A stretch of 64,000 nucleotides of DNA from Hymenobacter jejuensis (lineage in GTDB: Bacteria; Bacteroidota; Bacteroidia; Cytophagales; Hymenobacteraceae). Made by a program: the position numbers and the translations under genes. The notes under the pieces were generated by a model. That model made no database searches. It was not told the origin of the DNA and worked only from the letters and a program-made list of their open reading frames with translations. Below are positions 1-8,128 of this stretch, piece after piece. The DNA is taken from contig NZ_CP040896.1 in the NCBI RefSeq assembly GCF_006337165.1, positions 558,001 through 622,000 on the forward strand, in the 5' to 3' direction. Within the stretch, counting starts at the first letter, position 1; every line of letters begins with the position of its first letter.

Positions 1-103
1 TCTGGGCCTGAATCGAATTGCTGGCCGTCAGCAGGCCCAACCCAATAACGTACAGCAGGGCGCCACCTGCTGTAAGCACGCCAAGCGTTTTTGTCATTTT
101 CAT
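1..103 (-). CDS. N-terminus of an exported or membrane protein (truncated by window edge)
   Basis: Only the first 34 codons lie in the window, read leftward from an ATG at 103. They begin MKMTKTLGVLTAGG and continue through a hydrophobic stretch to a small-residue region ending SIQAQ, as in a signal peptide with an AxA-like cleavage site or a first membrane helix. The gene diverges from the fucose cluster and shares a 264-base gap with it. The function cannot be told from this fragment. Confidence 0.55.
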   Translation of the reverse strand, partial: MKMTKTLGVLTAGGALLYVIGLGLLTASNSIQAQ

Positions 104-367
104 AGAAGCAGGAAGGGCTGCGCAAGACATGAGTGCACCTCGATATGATAAATGTAACAAAAAATATAATTTTAAAAAGCAGGGCTTGAATTTACTGCCG
201 AGTTGCTTTTCAACAACCCATGGTCAGCTTTCGCCCCGAAAAGCGTCGTGGAAGCTGACCGAAATACTGTGCTGTTTTGTGCGCGGTTTGTGCTTTCTTG
301 GGGCATCAATGTTGCCATCAAAAATTTCAGCCTCAGGAAGATACAGCTGGTTGCAGCCCAATAGCCT
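104..367. promoter_or_regulatory. Divergent intergenic region upstream of the fucose cluster
   Basis: This 264-base gap separates the leftward truncated gene from the rightward sugar-catabolism cluster, so it should carry promoters for both. It is AT-rich near 145-180, where runs of A and T occur. I see no convincing perfect operator palindrome and no full TTTG/TAnnTTTG pair. The role is inferred from position only. Confidence 0.35.
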
Positions 368-1132
368 ATGTTTGATTTAACAGGGAAACAGGCCGTCGTG
401 ACGGGTGGCGGAAGCGGCATCGGCAAAGCCATTTCGGTGCTTTTTGCGCGGCAGGGCGCCGAAGTGCACATCCTCGAACTCAACCTGGAAGCCGGGCAGC
501 ACACGGCCGAAGAAATACGCCACGCCGGCGGCCAAGCCCACGTGCATGCTGCCGACGTTAGCCAGCAGGCGCAGGTGGTAGCCGTTTTTCAGCAGATCGG
601 CCGCGTCGATATTTTGGTCAACAACGCCGGCATCGCGCACATCGGCAACGTGGAAAACACCACCGAAACCGACTTTGAGCGCGTGTTTCAGGTAAATGTG
701 AAGGGCGCTTACAACTGCCTGTTTGCCGCCGTGCCGCAGATGAAAGCGCAAGGCGGTGGCGTCATCGTAAACATGGCGTCCATTGCCGCGCAAGTTGGCC
801 TCACCGACCGATTTGCGTATTCCACGAGCAAAGGGGCCATTTTTGCCATGACGCTCTCGGTGGCCCGCGACTACCTAGCCGCTGGCATTCGCTGCAACAG
901 CATCTCGCCGGCCCGCGTGCACACGCCCTTCGTCGACGGGTTTATTGCCCAAAACTACGCCGGTCACGAAGACGAAATCTTCGCCAAACTCTCACGCAGT
1001 CAGCCTATTGGCCGCATGGGCCAGCCCGACGAAATTGCTGCCTTAGCGCTTTACCTCTGCTCCGACGAAGCCAGTTTCGTCACCGGCTGCGACTACCCGA
1101 TTGATGGCGGATTTATAAAGTTAAATAGTTGA
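368..1132 (+). CDS. SDR oxidoreductase, probable 2-keto-3-deoxy-L-fuconate 4-dehydrogenase
   Basis: A classical short-chain dehydrogenase of 254 residues. The Rossmann motif TGGGSGIG is at residues 12-19, NNAG follows near 87, and the catalytic set is complete: S138, Y151 and K155 (YSTSK). The stretch IRCNSISPARVHTPF resembles the DHRS6/BDH2-like branch that includes 2-keto-3-deoxy-L-fuconate dehydrogenases. The next gene encodes an FAH-family hydrolase, the expected following step, so I infer NAD-dependent oxidation of 2-keto-3-deoxy-L-fuconate to the 2,4-diketo acid. It is the first gene of a five-gene rightward cluster. SDR substrate assignments from sequence are never certain; another sugar-acid dehydrogenase is the main alternative. 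Confidence 0.8.
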   Translation: MFDLTGKQAVVTGGGSGIGKAISVLFARQGAEVHILELNLEAGQHTAEEIRHAGGQAHVHAADVSQQAQVVAVFQQIGRVDILVNNAGIAHIGNVENTTETDFERVFQVNVKGAYNCLFAAVPQMKAQGGGVIVNMASIAAQVGLTDRFAYSTSKGAIFAMTLSVARDYLAAGIRCNSISPARVHTPFVDGFIAQNYAGHEDEIFAKLSRSQPIGRMGQPDEIAALALYLCSDEASFVTGCDYPIDGGFIKLNS

Positions 1133-1185
1133 CTATCAAATACTTATAAAAATAAGTAATACCCTCCCCAAAGCCCTTTCCGCAC

Positions 1186-2043
1186 ATGAAACTCATCCGC
1201 TACGGCCAGCCCGGCCACGAGAAGCCCGGCATAATTCTCCACGACCAGCCCTACGACGTCTCCGCTTTCGGGCAGGACTACCACGAAGAATTCTTTGCCA
1301 CCGATGGCCTGCGGCGCTTGGCGGAATTTGTGCAAGCCCATGAAAATCAGCTCCTACCGATTGCGGCCGGCGAGCGCCTTGGCCCGCCCGTGGCGCGTCC
1401 GTCGAAGCTGCTGTGCATTGGCCTAAACTACGCCGACCACGCCCGCGAAACCGGCGCCACGCCCCCACCCGAGCCGGTGCTGTTTATGAAAGCCACCACC
1501 TCGTACGTCGGGCCCAACGACGACATCATCATCCCGAAAAACTCCACCAAAACCGATTGGGAAGTGGAGCTGGCTGTGGTCATTGGAAAGCGAGCATCGT
1601 ACGTAGAAGAAACTGAAGCTGAGCAATATATCGCAGGGTATGTACTGCACAATGATGTATCGGAGCGCGAGTTTCAGCTGGAGCGCAGCGGCACCTGGGA
1701 CAAGGGCAAAGGCTGCGACACCTTCGCGCCGGTGGGCCCGTTTATGGCCACACCCGATGAGATCGGCGACGTGAATAACCTGCGGCTGTGGCTGTCGGTG
1801 AACGGGCAGATGGTACAGGACGGCACCACGGCCAATCTTATTTTCAAAATCCCGTTTCTGATCAGCTACCTCAGCCAGTTTATGACCTTGCTGCCCGGCG
1901 ACATCATCTCGACCGGCACCCCGGCGGGCGTTGGGCTGGGCATGAAGCCGCCCGTGTACCTCAAGCCCGGCGACGTGGTGGAATTGGGCATCGACGGCCT
2001 CGGCACCTCGCGCCAAGTGCTGAAAGCGTATGCTAAAAATTGA
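1186..2043 (+). CDS. FAH-family hydrolase, probable 2,4-diketo-3-deoxy-L-fuconate hydrolase
   Basis: A 285-residue fumarylacetoacetate hydrolase (FAH) family protein. The N-terminal domain is short, and the catalytic domain starts near LLCIGLNYADHARETG. Metal-binding acidic motifs are visible (DWEVELAVVIG and HNDVSEREFQ), as is the conserved C-terminal GDIISTGTPAGVG. In non-phosphorylative L-fucose or L-rhamnose pathways this family cleaves the 2,4-diketo-3-deoxy acid to pyruvate and lactate, and the flanking dehydrogenase and lactonase genes support that role. The gene overlaps the following lactonase gene by 14 bases, which suggests coupled translation. Related FAH enzymes act on other diketo acids or on oxaloacetate, so the substrate is inferred from context. 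Confidence 0.8.
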   Translation: MKLIRYGQPGHEKPGIILHDQPYDVSAFGQDYHEEFFATDGLRRLAEFVQAHENQLLPIAAGERLGPPVARPSKLLCIGLNYADHARETGATPPPEPVLFMKATTSYVGPNDDIIIPKNSTKTDWEVELAVVIGKRASYVEETEAEQYIAGYVLHNDVSEREFQLERSGTWDKGKGCDTFAPVGPFMATPDEIGDVNNLRLWLSVNGQMVQDGTTANLIFKIPFLISYLSQFMTLLPGDIISTGTPAGVGLGMKPPVYLKPGDVVELGIDGLGTSRQVLKAYAKN

Positions 2044-2860
2044 CGCTCACCAGCATTTCTGGCAGTTTGACGCCGCCCGCGACACCTGGATAACGGCCGA
2101 CATGGCGCCCATCCGACGCGATTTTCTGCCCACCGAGCTGCAACCGATTTTGCAGCAGCATGGCTTCGACGGGTGCGTTGCGGTGCAGGCTAGCCAGTCG
2201 GAGCAGGAAACGGCTTGGCTGCTAGAGCTGGCTGACGCCCACGATTTTATCAAGGGCGTTGTGGGCTGGGTTGATTTGCAGGCTGACACCATTGAAACGC
2301 AACTAGCTCATTACAAACAGTTTACACCGCTAAAGGGCTTCCGACACGTACTGCAAAGCGAAGCCGATCGGGCGCTGATGCTGCGGCCGGAATTTCGGCG
2401 CGGCATCGCGGCGCTGGCTCGGCACGGCTTCACCTACGACCTCTTAATTTTGCCCGACCAACTAGGCTACGCGGCCGAACTGGCGCAGGTCTTTCCGGCG
2501 CAGCCGTTTGTGCTCGATCACTTGGCCAAACCACACATCAAAGCCGGCGAAACTGAGCCCTGGCGGCGTGATCTGAAATCCTTGGCGGCGCACGAAAACG
2601 TGCAATGCAAAATCTCCGGCCTGGTCACGGAGGCCGACTGGCACCGCTGGCAACCGGCCGATTTTCGGCCGTACCTGGACGCGGCTTTCGAGGCGTTCGG
2701 TGCCCGGCGGCTGCTGTTTGGCTCCGACTGGCCGGTATGCAACGTGGCCGGTGGCTACGACCAAGTGCAGGCGCTCGCAGCCGATTATCTGGCTGCTTTT
2801 TCAGATGAGGAACAGGCGCAATTCTGGGGCGGCAACGCGGCCGCTTTCTACCGTTTATAA
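2030..2860 (+). CDS. Amidohydrolase (COG3618), probable L-fuconolactonase
   Basis: A 276-residue metal-dependent hydrolase of the amidohydrolase 2 type. Family landmarks are the N-terminal DAHQHFW metal motif, GFRHVLQ, the DHLAKPHI motif, KISGL and the C-terminal GSDWPV. These match COG3618 lactonases that open L-fucono- and L-galactono-lactones in the cytoplasm. The start at 2030 lies inside the preceding hydrolase gene, and the stop is 11 bases before the next dehydrogenase gene, so the unit looks like an operon. In the pathway it would hydrolyse the lactone made by the next gene product. L-rhamnonolactone or L-galactonolactone are alternative substrates. Confidence 0.82.
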   Translation: MLKIDAHQHFWQFDAARDTWITADMAPIRRDFLPTELQPILQQHGFDGCVAVQASQSEQETAWLLELADAHDFIKGVVGWVDLQADTIETQLAHYKQFTPLKGFRHVLQSEADRALMLRPEFRRGIAALARHGFTYDLLILPDQLGYAAELAQVFPAQPFVLDHLAKPHIKAGETEPWRRDLKSLAAHENVQCKISGLVTEADWHRWQPADFRPYLDAAFEAFGARRLLFGSDWPVCNVAGGYDQVQALAADYLAAFSDEEQAQFWGGNAAAFYRL

Positions 2861-2871
2861 CCCATCCCACC

Positions 2872-3660
2872 ATGGATTTACAGCTTCAGGACAAGGTCAT
2901 TCTCGTTACGGGCGGGGCGCAAGGCATTGGCGAAGGCATTGCGCACGTGCTGGCGGGCGAAAAGGCCATCCCGGTTATCGTGGGGCGCAGCGAGGCCGAC
3001 AACCGCGCCACCGTAGCTGCCCTTGAGGCCGCCGGCGGCCGGGCCGGACAGGTAGTAGCCGAGCTGACCGAGCCCGACGAATGCGCCAAAGCCGTGCGCG
3101 ACGTGGTGGCCCAATTTGGCCGCCTTGACGGGCTGGTAAACAACGCAGGCGTGAACGACGGCGTTGGCCTGGAAAACGGTGATTATCAGAAATTTATGCT
3201 TAGCCTGCATCGCAACGTGGTACATTACTACCTGATGGCTCACCACGCGCTGCCCGAGCTGAAGAAATCGAAGGGGGCGATCGTCAACATCACGTCCAAA
3301 ACGGCCGAAACCGGGCAAGGCAATACTTCCGCCTATGCGGCGGCCAACGGCGGGCGCAACGCTCTCACGCGCGAGTGGGCCGTGGAGTTGCTCAAATACG
3401 GCATCCGGGTGAACGCCGTGGCGGTGGCCGAATGCTGGACGCCCGCCTATCAAACTTGGCTTCAGACCCTGCCCAATCCTGAAGCCAAGCTGCGCGAAAT
3501 CACCAGCCGAATCCCGTTGGGAAATCGCATGACTACGGCCGAGGAAATTGCCAACACCACGGCCTTCCTGCTTTCCGGCCGCAGCAGCCACACCACCGGC
3601 CAGATCATCTACGTCGATGGCGGCTATGTACACCTCGATCGGGCATTGGCCAACGCTTAA
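2872..3660 (+). CDS. SDR oxidoreductase, probable L-fucose dehydrogenase, with atypical active site
   Basis: A 262-residue short-chain dehydrogenase with an overall pattern like known SDR-type L-fucose dehydrogenases: LQDKVILVTGGAQGIG at the N-terminus, LVNNAGVNDGVGL, HYYLMAHHALP, LTREWAVELL, SSHTTGQIIYVDGGY and a C-terminal HLDRAL. It would oxidise L-fucose (or L-galactose) at C1 to the lactone used by the upstream lactonase. The active-site Ser142 and Tyr155 are present, but the canonical YxxxK lysine is replaced: the codons at 3334-3348 read Y-A-A-A-N, giving Asn159. The reading frame is otherwise intact. Either this is a lineage-specific active site or the enzyme has changed or lost activity. 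Confidence 0.8.
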   Translation: MDLQLQDKVILVTGGAQGIGEGIAHVLAGEKAIPVIVGRSEADNRATVAALEAAGGRAGQVVAELTEPDECAKAVRDVVAQFGRLDGLVNNAGVNDGVGLENGDYQKFMLSLHRNVVHYYLMAHHALPELKKSKGAIVNITSKTAETGQGNTSAYAAANGGRNALTREWAVELLKYGIRVNAVAVAECWTPAYQTWLQTLPNPEAKLREITSRIPLGNRMTTAEEIANTTAFLLSGRSSHTTGQIIYVDGGYVHLDRALANA

Positions 3661-3676
3661 CGCTATCTACTTCATT

Positions 3677-4693
3677 ATGAATACGTTAGTTTGCATCGAG
3701 CCTGGTCATTTTGCCTACGAGCAGCGCCCTGCCCCAGCCGTACCCGCAGGATACGCGCTGGTGCGGATTCGCCGGGTCGGCATCTGCGGCACCGATTTGC
3801 ACGCGTACGAGGGCAAACAGCCGTTTTTCAACTACCCGCGGGTGCTGGGGCATGAACTGGCCGGCGAGTTAGTTGACACGGGAGGCGCACCCGGCTTCGA
3901 ACGGGGCGAGGCCGTCACGTTTATTCCGTATTTCGGCTGCGGTACCTGCATTGCGTGCCGTGCGGGTTTGCCCAACTGCTGCACCCACATCAAGGTGTGC
4001 GGCGTGCACATTGACGGCGGCCTGACCGAGTTGTTGGCCGTGCCAGCCACTGCTTTGGTGCACGGCCAGGGCCTGAGCTACGACGAGTTGGCGCTCATCG
4101 AGCCGCTGGCGATTGGCGCGCACGGCGTGAGCCGGGCGGCAGTGCGGCCCGGCGAGTTTGTGCTGGTGGTGGGTGCCGGTCCCATCGGGCTGGGCGTGAT
4201 GGAATTTGCGCGCATCGCCGGGGGCCGCGTCATTGCCCTCGATCTCAATGCGCAGCGACTCGCTTTTTGCCGCGAAAAATTAGGCGTAGAATACACCGTA
4301 GAGGCGCAAGCGGCCAATCTAATGGAGCAGTTGCACGGCATCACCGGCGGCGATATGCCGACCGTCGTGATCGACGCGACGGGCAGCCAAAAGGCTATCG
4401 AGAGTGCGTTTCAGTACCTGGCGCACGGCGGACGCTACGTGCTGGTGGGCTTGCAGAAAGGCGAGATCAGCTTTTCGCACCCCGAGTTTCACAAGCGCGA
4501 GGCCACGCTCCTGAGCAGCCGCAACGCCACCCGTGCCGATTTCGAGCACGTCATTGCGTCCATGCAAGCCGGGCACGTCGACCCCACTACGTACATCACC
4601 CACCGGGTTCCGTTCGGGCAGGTACAGGCCGAGTTTGCCAGCTGGCTGGATCCCAAAACGGGTGTCATCAAGGCGATGGTGGAAATGCCTTGA
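3677..4693 (+). CDS. Zinc-type medium-chain alcohol dehydrogenase, L-galactonate/L-gulonate 5-dehydrogenase-like
   Basis: A 338-residue medium-chain dehydrogenase; I chose the ATG at 3677 because upstream sequence belongs to the end of the preceding gene. The catalytic zinc motif is seen in GICGTDLHAYEG and in VLGHELAGE. The structural-zinc cysteines lie in CGTCIACRAGLPNCC, and the NAD-binding motif is VVGAGPIGLGV. It strongly resembles LgoD-type L-galactonate 5-dehydrogenase, including NCC, IDATGSQKA and SRNATRADF landmarks. It closes the sugar cluster, 16 bases after the previous stop. It could let the cluster handle L-galactonate or L-gulonate beside L-fuconate. Threonine or sorbitol dehydrogenase activity is a less likely alternative. 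Confidence 0.78.
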   Translation: MNTLVCIEPGHFAYEQRPAPAVPAGYALVRIRRVGICGTDLHAYEGKQPFFNYPRVLGHELAGELVDTGGAPGFERGEAVTFIPYFGCGTCIACRAGLPNCCTHIKVCGVHIDGGLTELLAVPATALVHGQGLSYDELALIEPLAIGAHGVSRAAVRPGEFVLVVGAGPIGLGVMEFARIAGGRVIALDLNAQRLAFCREKLGVEYTVEAQAANLMEQLHGITGGDMPTVVIDATGSQKAIESAFQYLAHGGRYVLVGLQKGEISFSHPEFHKREATLLSSRNATRADFEHVIASMQAGHVDPTTYITHRVPFGQVQAEFASWLDPKTGVIKAMVEMP

Positions 4694-4715
4694 TTTGGCG
4701 GGGTAGCCGCGTGGG

Positions 4716-4748
4716 TTTGGTAGTCCAGACCCTTTGCTCCTACCTTGG
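4716..4748 (+). promoter_or_regulatory. Bacteroidota-type promoter candidate
   Basis: TTTG at 4716-4719 is followed 21 bases later by TACCTTGG at 4741-4748, close to the TTTG/TAnnTTTG consensus of Bacteroidota sigma-A promoters. It sits in the gap before the small gene starting at 4779, about 30 bases from its ATG. Confidence 0.4.
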
Positions 4749-4778
4749 TTGGCGTACGACATTTTCAAGCTACCCTGC

Positions 4779-5243
4779 ATGCCCGCCAGTTTCCAGGATT
4801 TTCCCAGCGACAACGTCTCTCCTACGGAAGCCAACAACTTGGCTGCTGAGCCCGAAAATCACATTCTCCCGGAGTCCGTTGGCCACCACAGCCGCCGCGA
4901 GCGGCTGAGCGGGGCCGCCGTCGCGACGGCCAGCAAGCTGCTGCCGTTGGTCAAGCTGCTCGACGCCATTCAGCCGCACGTGGCCCACGAATCGGTGTTT
5001 CGTACCCGCCGCAAGAAGATTCAGGCACACTTGGCGCTGGTGTACACGGAACTGCACTCCGAACGGCCAAAACGCGAGGCGCTAACTCACGCCTTCCAAA
5101 CGCTGGCCGACTTGGTGCGCGAAGAAAGCCGCGACATCAGCAAAGACGAACTAAAACAAGCCGCCAAGGAAGTGGTGCTGGCCACACTCAAAAACGCGCC
5201 CGCGCTGATCAATGCTGCGCACCAAGCCCGCCTGCTTTCCTGA
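4779..5243 (+). CDS. Hypothetical helical protein, 154 residues
   Basis: I do not recognise this protein. The ATG at 4779 is preferred over an upstream in-frame start at 4734, which would place the start codon inside the promoter-like sequence. The first 40 residues are polar and proline-containing; the rest is rich in Ala, Leu, Lys and Glu and looks helical (for example VRTRRKK-type basic patches, then LKQAAKEVVLATLKNAP). No signal peptide or membrane segment is visible. It lies between the sugar cluster and the AT-rich glycosyltransferase gene, with its own promoter candidate, and shows normal high-G+C codon use. Confidence 0.6.
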   Translation: MPASFQDFPSDNVSPTEANNLAAEPENHILPESVGHHSRRERLSGAAVATASKLLPLVKLLDAIQPHVAHESVFRTRRKKIQAHLALVYTELHSERPKREALTHAFQTLADLVREESRDISKDELKQAAKEVVLATLKNAPALINAAHQARLLS

Positions 5244-5337
5244 GTGGCAAGGTAGTCTGCACCAGAAAACATATACTCTTGATATTCAAGCATTCCGACC
5301 ATCCCTTTCTGTATTCATCACCCGGTTCATAACTAAT

Positions 5338-7083
5338 ATGAAAAGTGAAGCCCACGATTTAAGCACTCTTGCAGAAAAGAGAACTAAAGTCAAAATCGCT
5401 ACAGGTCTATTAAAAAATATCAGTTGGGAATATACGCTACCTGCTTTAGCAATATTCTCTTTGCTAATAAGCTGCATCATTATATCTACCAAGAAGCATT
5501 ATTGGAATGACGAATTATTTTCTTATTACATGACATCAGAGCCATCTTTTGCTAAAATGCTCGCTGCATTTCATGACAAGCTCAATAATACGCCTATTTT
5601 ATATTTTTTTCTAGGATGGAATTGGGATAAACTATTTGGTTCATCAGAGATTTCTTTGCGCTTATTTTCCTCTTTAGGTATTTGCGCTGCTTTGCTTGTA
5701 ACTTGGATAAGCTTGCGCAAGATATACGGCTTCTGCCCAACATCAATCGGTGTATTTTTGATATTTTGTACTTCACAAATAATCCTTACCCAAAATGCAG
5801 AAGCTCGAATGTACGGCTTGTTCTTAATCCTTAATGCCTTAGCCTTTCTTTTATATACCAATTTCTATAAAGATCAAAGCCCTTCCACCTTACTGCTTAT
5901 TTTAAACAGCGTTATTCATGCCGCCATCATACATACCCACCTTTTTGGAGGCTTTTACAGCGGCGCGATCCTCTTTTCATTATTAATATCAGACCGAATC
6001 TTTAAATTATTCAGACCTAAATTATATCTATCTATTATTTTAAGTTGGTCTTCTTTAATCCTCTATATTCCCACCTTCTTAATTCAAGCCGATGCAGGTA
6101 AACCTCGTACATACATATTTGAACCAAATTTTTTGGATTTAGCTGATGTATATAATCTTACTGCACCGAGTTTTATCAGAAGACCTATTTTATTAGTTTT
6201 TCTCTTTGTAATGGCATATCTATTCTGCCTACACATATATAGACGTTCCGCTAAATTCAGAATTTCAAAAACCGAGATACCGAGTCTGGTTTTGGGGATA
6301 GTTTTCTTTATAATACCTTTTTTCATATGGATCATTTCTTTAACTATTAAGCCTATTTTTCTAGATCGCTACCTGATTCCGAGCGCTTTAGGCTGGACCA
6401 TTATAGTGACGTTTATTTCTGCAAAAATGTCCTCTGTATTGTCATCGAATATTCCTGAAAACAAAAATTTAAAATTTAGAAATACAATTTTACGTATATT
6501 TGCATATATTTTGATATTTTCACTTATAACAATCATCATTGCATACCCTATATCCGAAGCTATAAAATACGAGCAGGAGAGAATTCCTGGATCAAGCGAT
6601 ATGACCTCAGATATATTACAAAAATATTCCAATCTGCCTAGAGTAGTAACTTACTCCCACTCTTTCCTCGAGCGGATATACTACTCTTCAGAGAGAAATA
6701 AGTTTTTCTATATACTGGATTGGAAGTCTGCTACAGACAAATACAGTGGGAGCTTTGGCCCGCAAGAGTACAAACACATGGAAGCGTGGAAACGTAATTT
6801 CCCTAATATATTTAAAAACGTTGTAAAATCGGACGATTTTTTGAAACATCACGATCGTTTCCTTGTTCTTGACACACATAATTACCTCTGCAAATGTCCA
6901 CCAAATCATAAAGGATTGCGCAATGTAGACGTAGATTTTTATTTAGATTGCCCTCAATGGGTTGAGACAAGATTGTTAAACAACAGGCTTTATAAAGTAA
7001 CTTTTCTTAATAACAAGAATTGGTTTTCAGTTCTATTAGTGGAAAAGCATAATAGTAATAGTAGCCAAGCCCCATTAAAGTAG
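5338..7083 (+). CDS. GT39-like (GT-C fold) membrane glycosyltransferase, AT-rich
   Basis: A 581-residue multispanning membrane protein; the ATG at 5338 is chosen because it begins a cytoplasmic leader before the first helix near residues 35-52. The first periplasmic loop holds the WNDELFSYY motif, the acidic motif expected of dolichyl-phosphate-mannose-type (PMT/GT39, ArnT-like) transferases. It is followed by NTPILYFFLGWNWDKLFG and many hydrophobic helices, then a soluble C-terminal domain of about 160 residues. Such enzymes move sugars from polyprenyl-phosphate donors to proteins or glycolipids on the outer face of the inner membrane. Its base composition is about one third G+C by eye, against about 60 percent in its neighbours, which points to horizontal transfer. 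The acceptor is unknown. Confidence 0.72.
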   Translation: MKSEAHDLSTLAEKRTKVKIATGLLKNISWEYTLPALAIFSLLISCIIISTKKHYWNDELFSYYMTSEPSFAKMLAAFHDKLNNTPILYFFLGWNWDKLFGSSEISLRLFSSLGICAALLVTWISLRKIYGFCPTSIGVFLIFCTSQIILTQNAEARMYGLFLILNALAFLLYTNFYKDQSPSTLLLILNSVIHAAIIHTHLFGGFYSGAILFSLLISDRIFKLFRPKLYLSIILSWSSLILYIPTFLIQADAGKPRTYIFEPNFLDLADVYNLTAPSFIRRPILLVFLFVMAYLFCLHIYRRSAKFRISKTEIPSLVLGIVFFIIPFFIWIISLTIKPIFLDRYLIPSALGWTIIVTFISAKMSSVLSSNIPENKNLKFRNTILRIFAYILIFSLITIIIAYPISEAIKYEQERIPGSSDMTSDILQKYSNLPRVVTYSHSFLERIYYSSERNKFFYILDWKSATDKYSGSFGPQEYKHMEAWKRNFPNIFKNVVKSDDFLKHHDRFLVLDTHNYLCKCPPNHKGLRNVDVDFYLDCPQWVETRLLNNRLYKVTFLNNKNWFSVLLVEKHNSNSSQAPLK

Positions 7084-7340
7084 TTTTATTTGGGATGGGA
7101 TTACCTATTAAGTTGGCGCTATCCAGAATCGGAAGTAGGCGTATTTTTAGCAGCACCTATCCTTAAAGTTTAGGCGCGGCTTCGCTATTACTGCTCACAT
7201 AAGCGCTAGCCGGAATATCGCGCGCCCTCCTGTAAGCGATTGGCCGGCATACTTTTTACCGAAAAGTCTAGACTATTCGGGCCGTTCTGGTAGCTTTATA
7301 GACCGGGCTATCCGGGAAGTGTACTTTGCCTCTCCCCCGC

Positions 7341-7946
7341 ATGTACGTCCCCACCCCTTCCTACAGCGAACAACGGTATAACGACGATTTGGCGCTGTGG
7401 CAAGCCTTCCGGGCAGGCCAGCGGGAGGCGCTAGGAGAGCTGTTTGATCGCTACGCGCAGCCGCTTTTTGCCTACGGCCATCACCTCATCGACGACGCTG
7501 AAGCGGTGAAAGATGCCATTCAGACGGTGTTTGTGCACCTGTGGTCGTGGCGGGAAAGCTTAGGCGAAGTAGTAGCCGTGAAGTTTTACTTGTATCGCTG
7601 CCTGCGGCGGGAGTTGCTCAAAACCGCTTCGGTGCCCCGGCCGCACCTGGCCTGGCCGTCGCCCGACGACAACGAGCAATCGGCGGAGCAGCGCCTCGTA
7701 CGCGCCGAAGACGAGCTGCGCCTCTCCGTCAGGCTGCGCTTGTCGATGGATCAGCTTTCCAGCCGCGAAAAGGAAATCATCAACCTGAAGTATTTCAGCG
7801 ATTTCAAGATCCGGGAAATCGCGAACCTGCTCCAACTCAGCGAGCAAACCGTTGCCAATCAGCTGTATCGCGCCCTCCAAAAGCTGCGCAAAGCATTTGT
7901 GCCCTGCCTGGCAGGCTTGCTGTTGCTGGCTTTGCACCGAATGTAA
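7341..7946 (+). CDS. ECF-family RNA polymerase sigma factor (FecI-like)
   Basis: A 201-residue ECF sigma factor. Region 2 spans roughly residues 15-80 (LWQAFRAGQREALGELFDRY, then DAIQTVFVHLWSWRE). Region 4 spans about 135-185, with SSREKEIINLKYF and the helix-turn-helix QLSEQTVANQLYRAL. The ATG at 7341 is chosen over a TTG at 7326. It directs polymerase to promoters of the linked glycan-uptake operon, and is probably held inactive by the FecR protein encoded next. The last 15 residues are hydrophobic (LAGLLLLAL), which is unusual for a soluble sigma factor but occurs in this Bacteroidota group. A GTACTTTG sequence just upstream may be its -7 element. Confidence 0.9.
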   Translation: MYVPTPSYSEQRYNDDLALWQAFRAGQREALGELFDRYAQPLFAYGHHLIDDAEAVKDAIQTVFVHLWSWRESLGEVVAVKFYLYRCLRRELLKTASVPRPHLAWPSPDDNEQSAEQRLVRAEDELRLSVRLRLSMDQLSSREKEIINLKYFSDFKIREIANLLQLSEQTVANQLYRALQKLRKAFVPCLAGLLLLALHRM

Positions 7947-8128
7947 ATCGGTGAAAAATATCAAATATTCTTATTTTATAACTATCTGATTGTCAAATGT
8001 TTATGCAACACGATCTTAGCAGAACGTGTGAATAGATAAAGGGAAAGGTGCCGGAGCCCAAAAAAATTCGGCGCGGGCGTGGTAGTAAAAGCAGGCCGCG
8101 GACTCTGAATAAAGAGCAGCCTCTTCCC

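Noticed and set aside
2878..3633. A 251-codon leftward open frame opposite the L-fucose dehydrogenase gene
   Set aside because: The rightward frame encodes a clear SDR; the other strand shows no recognisable protein.
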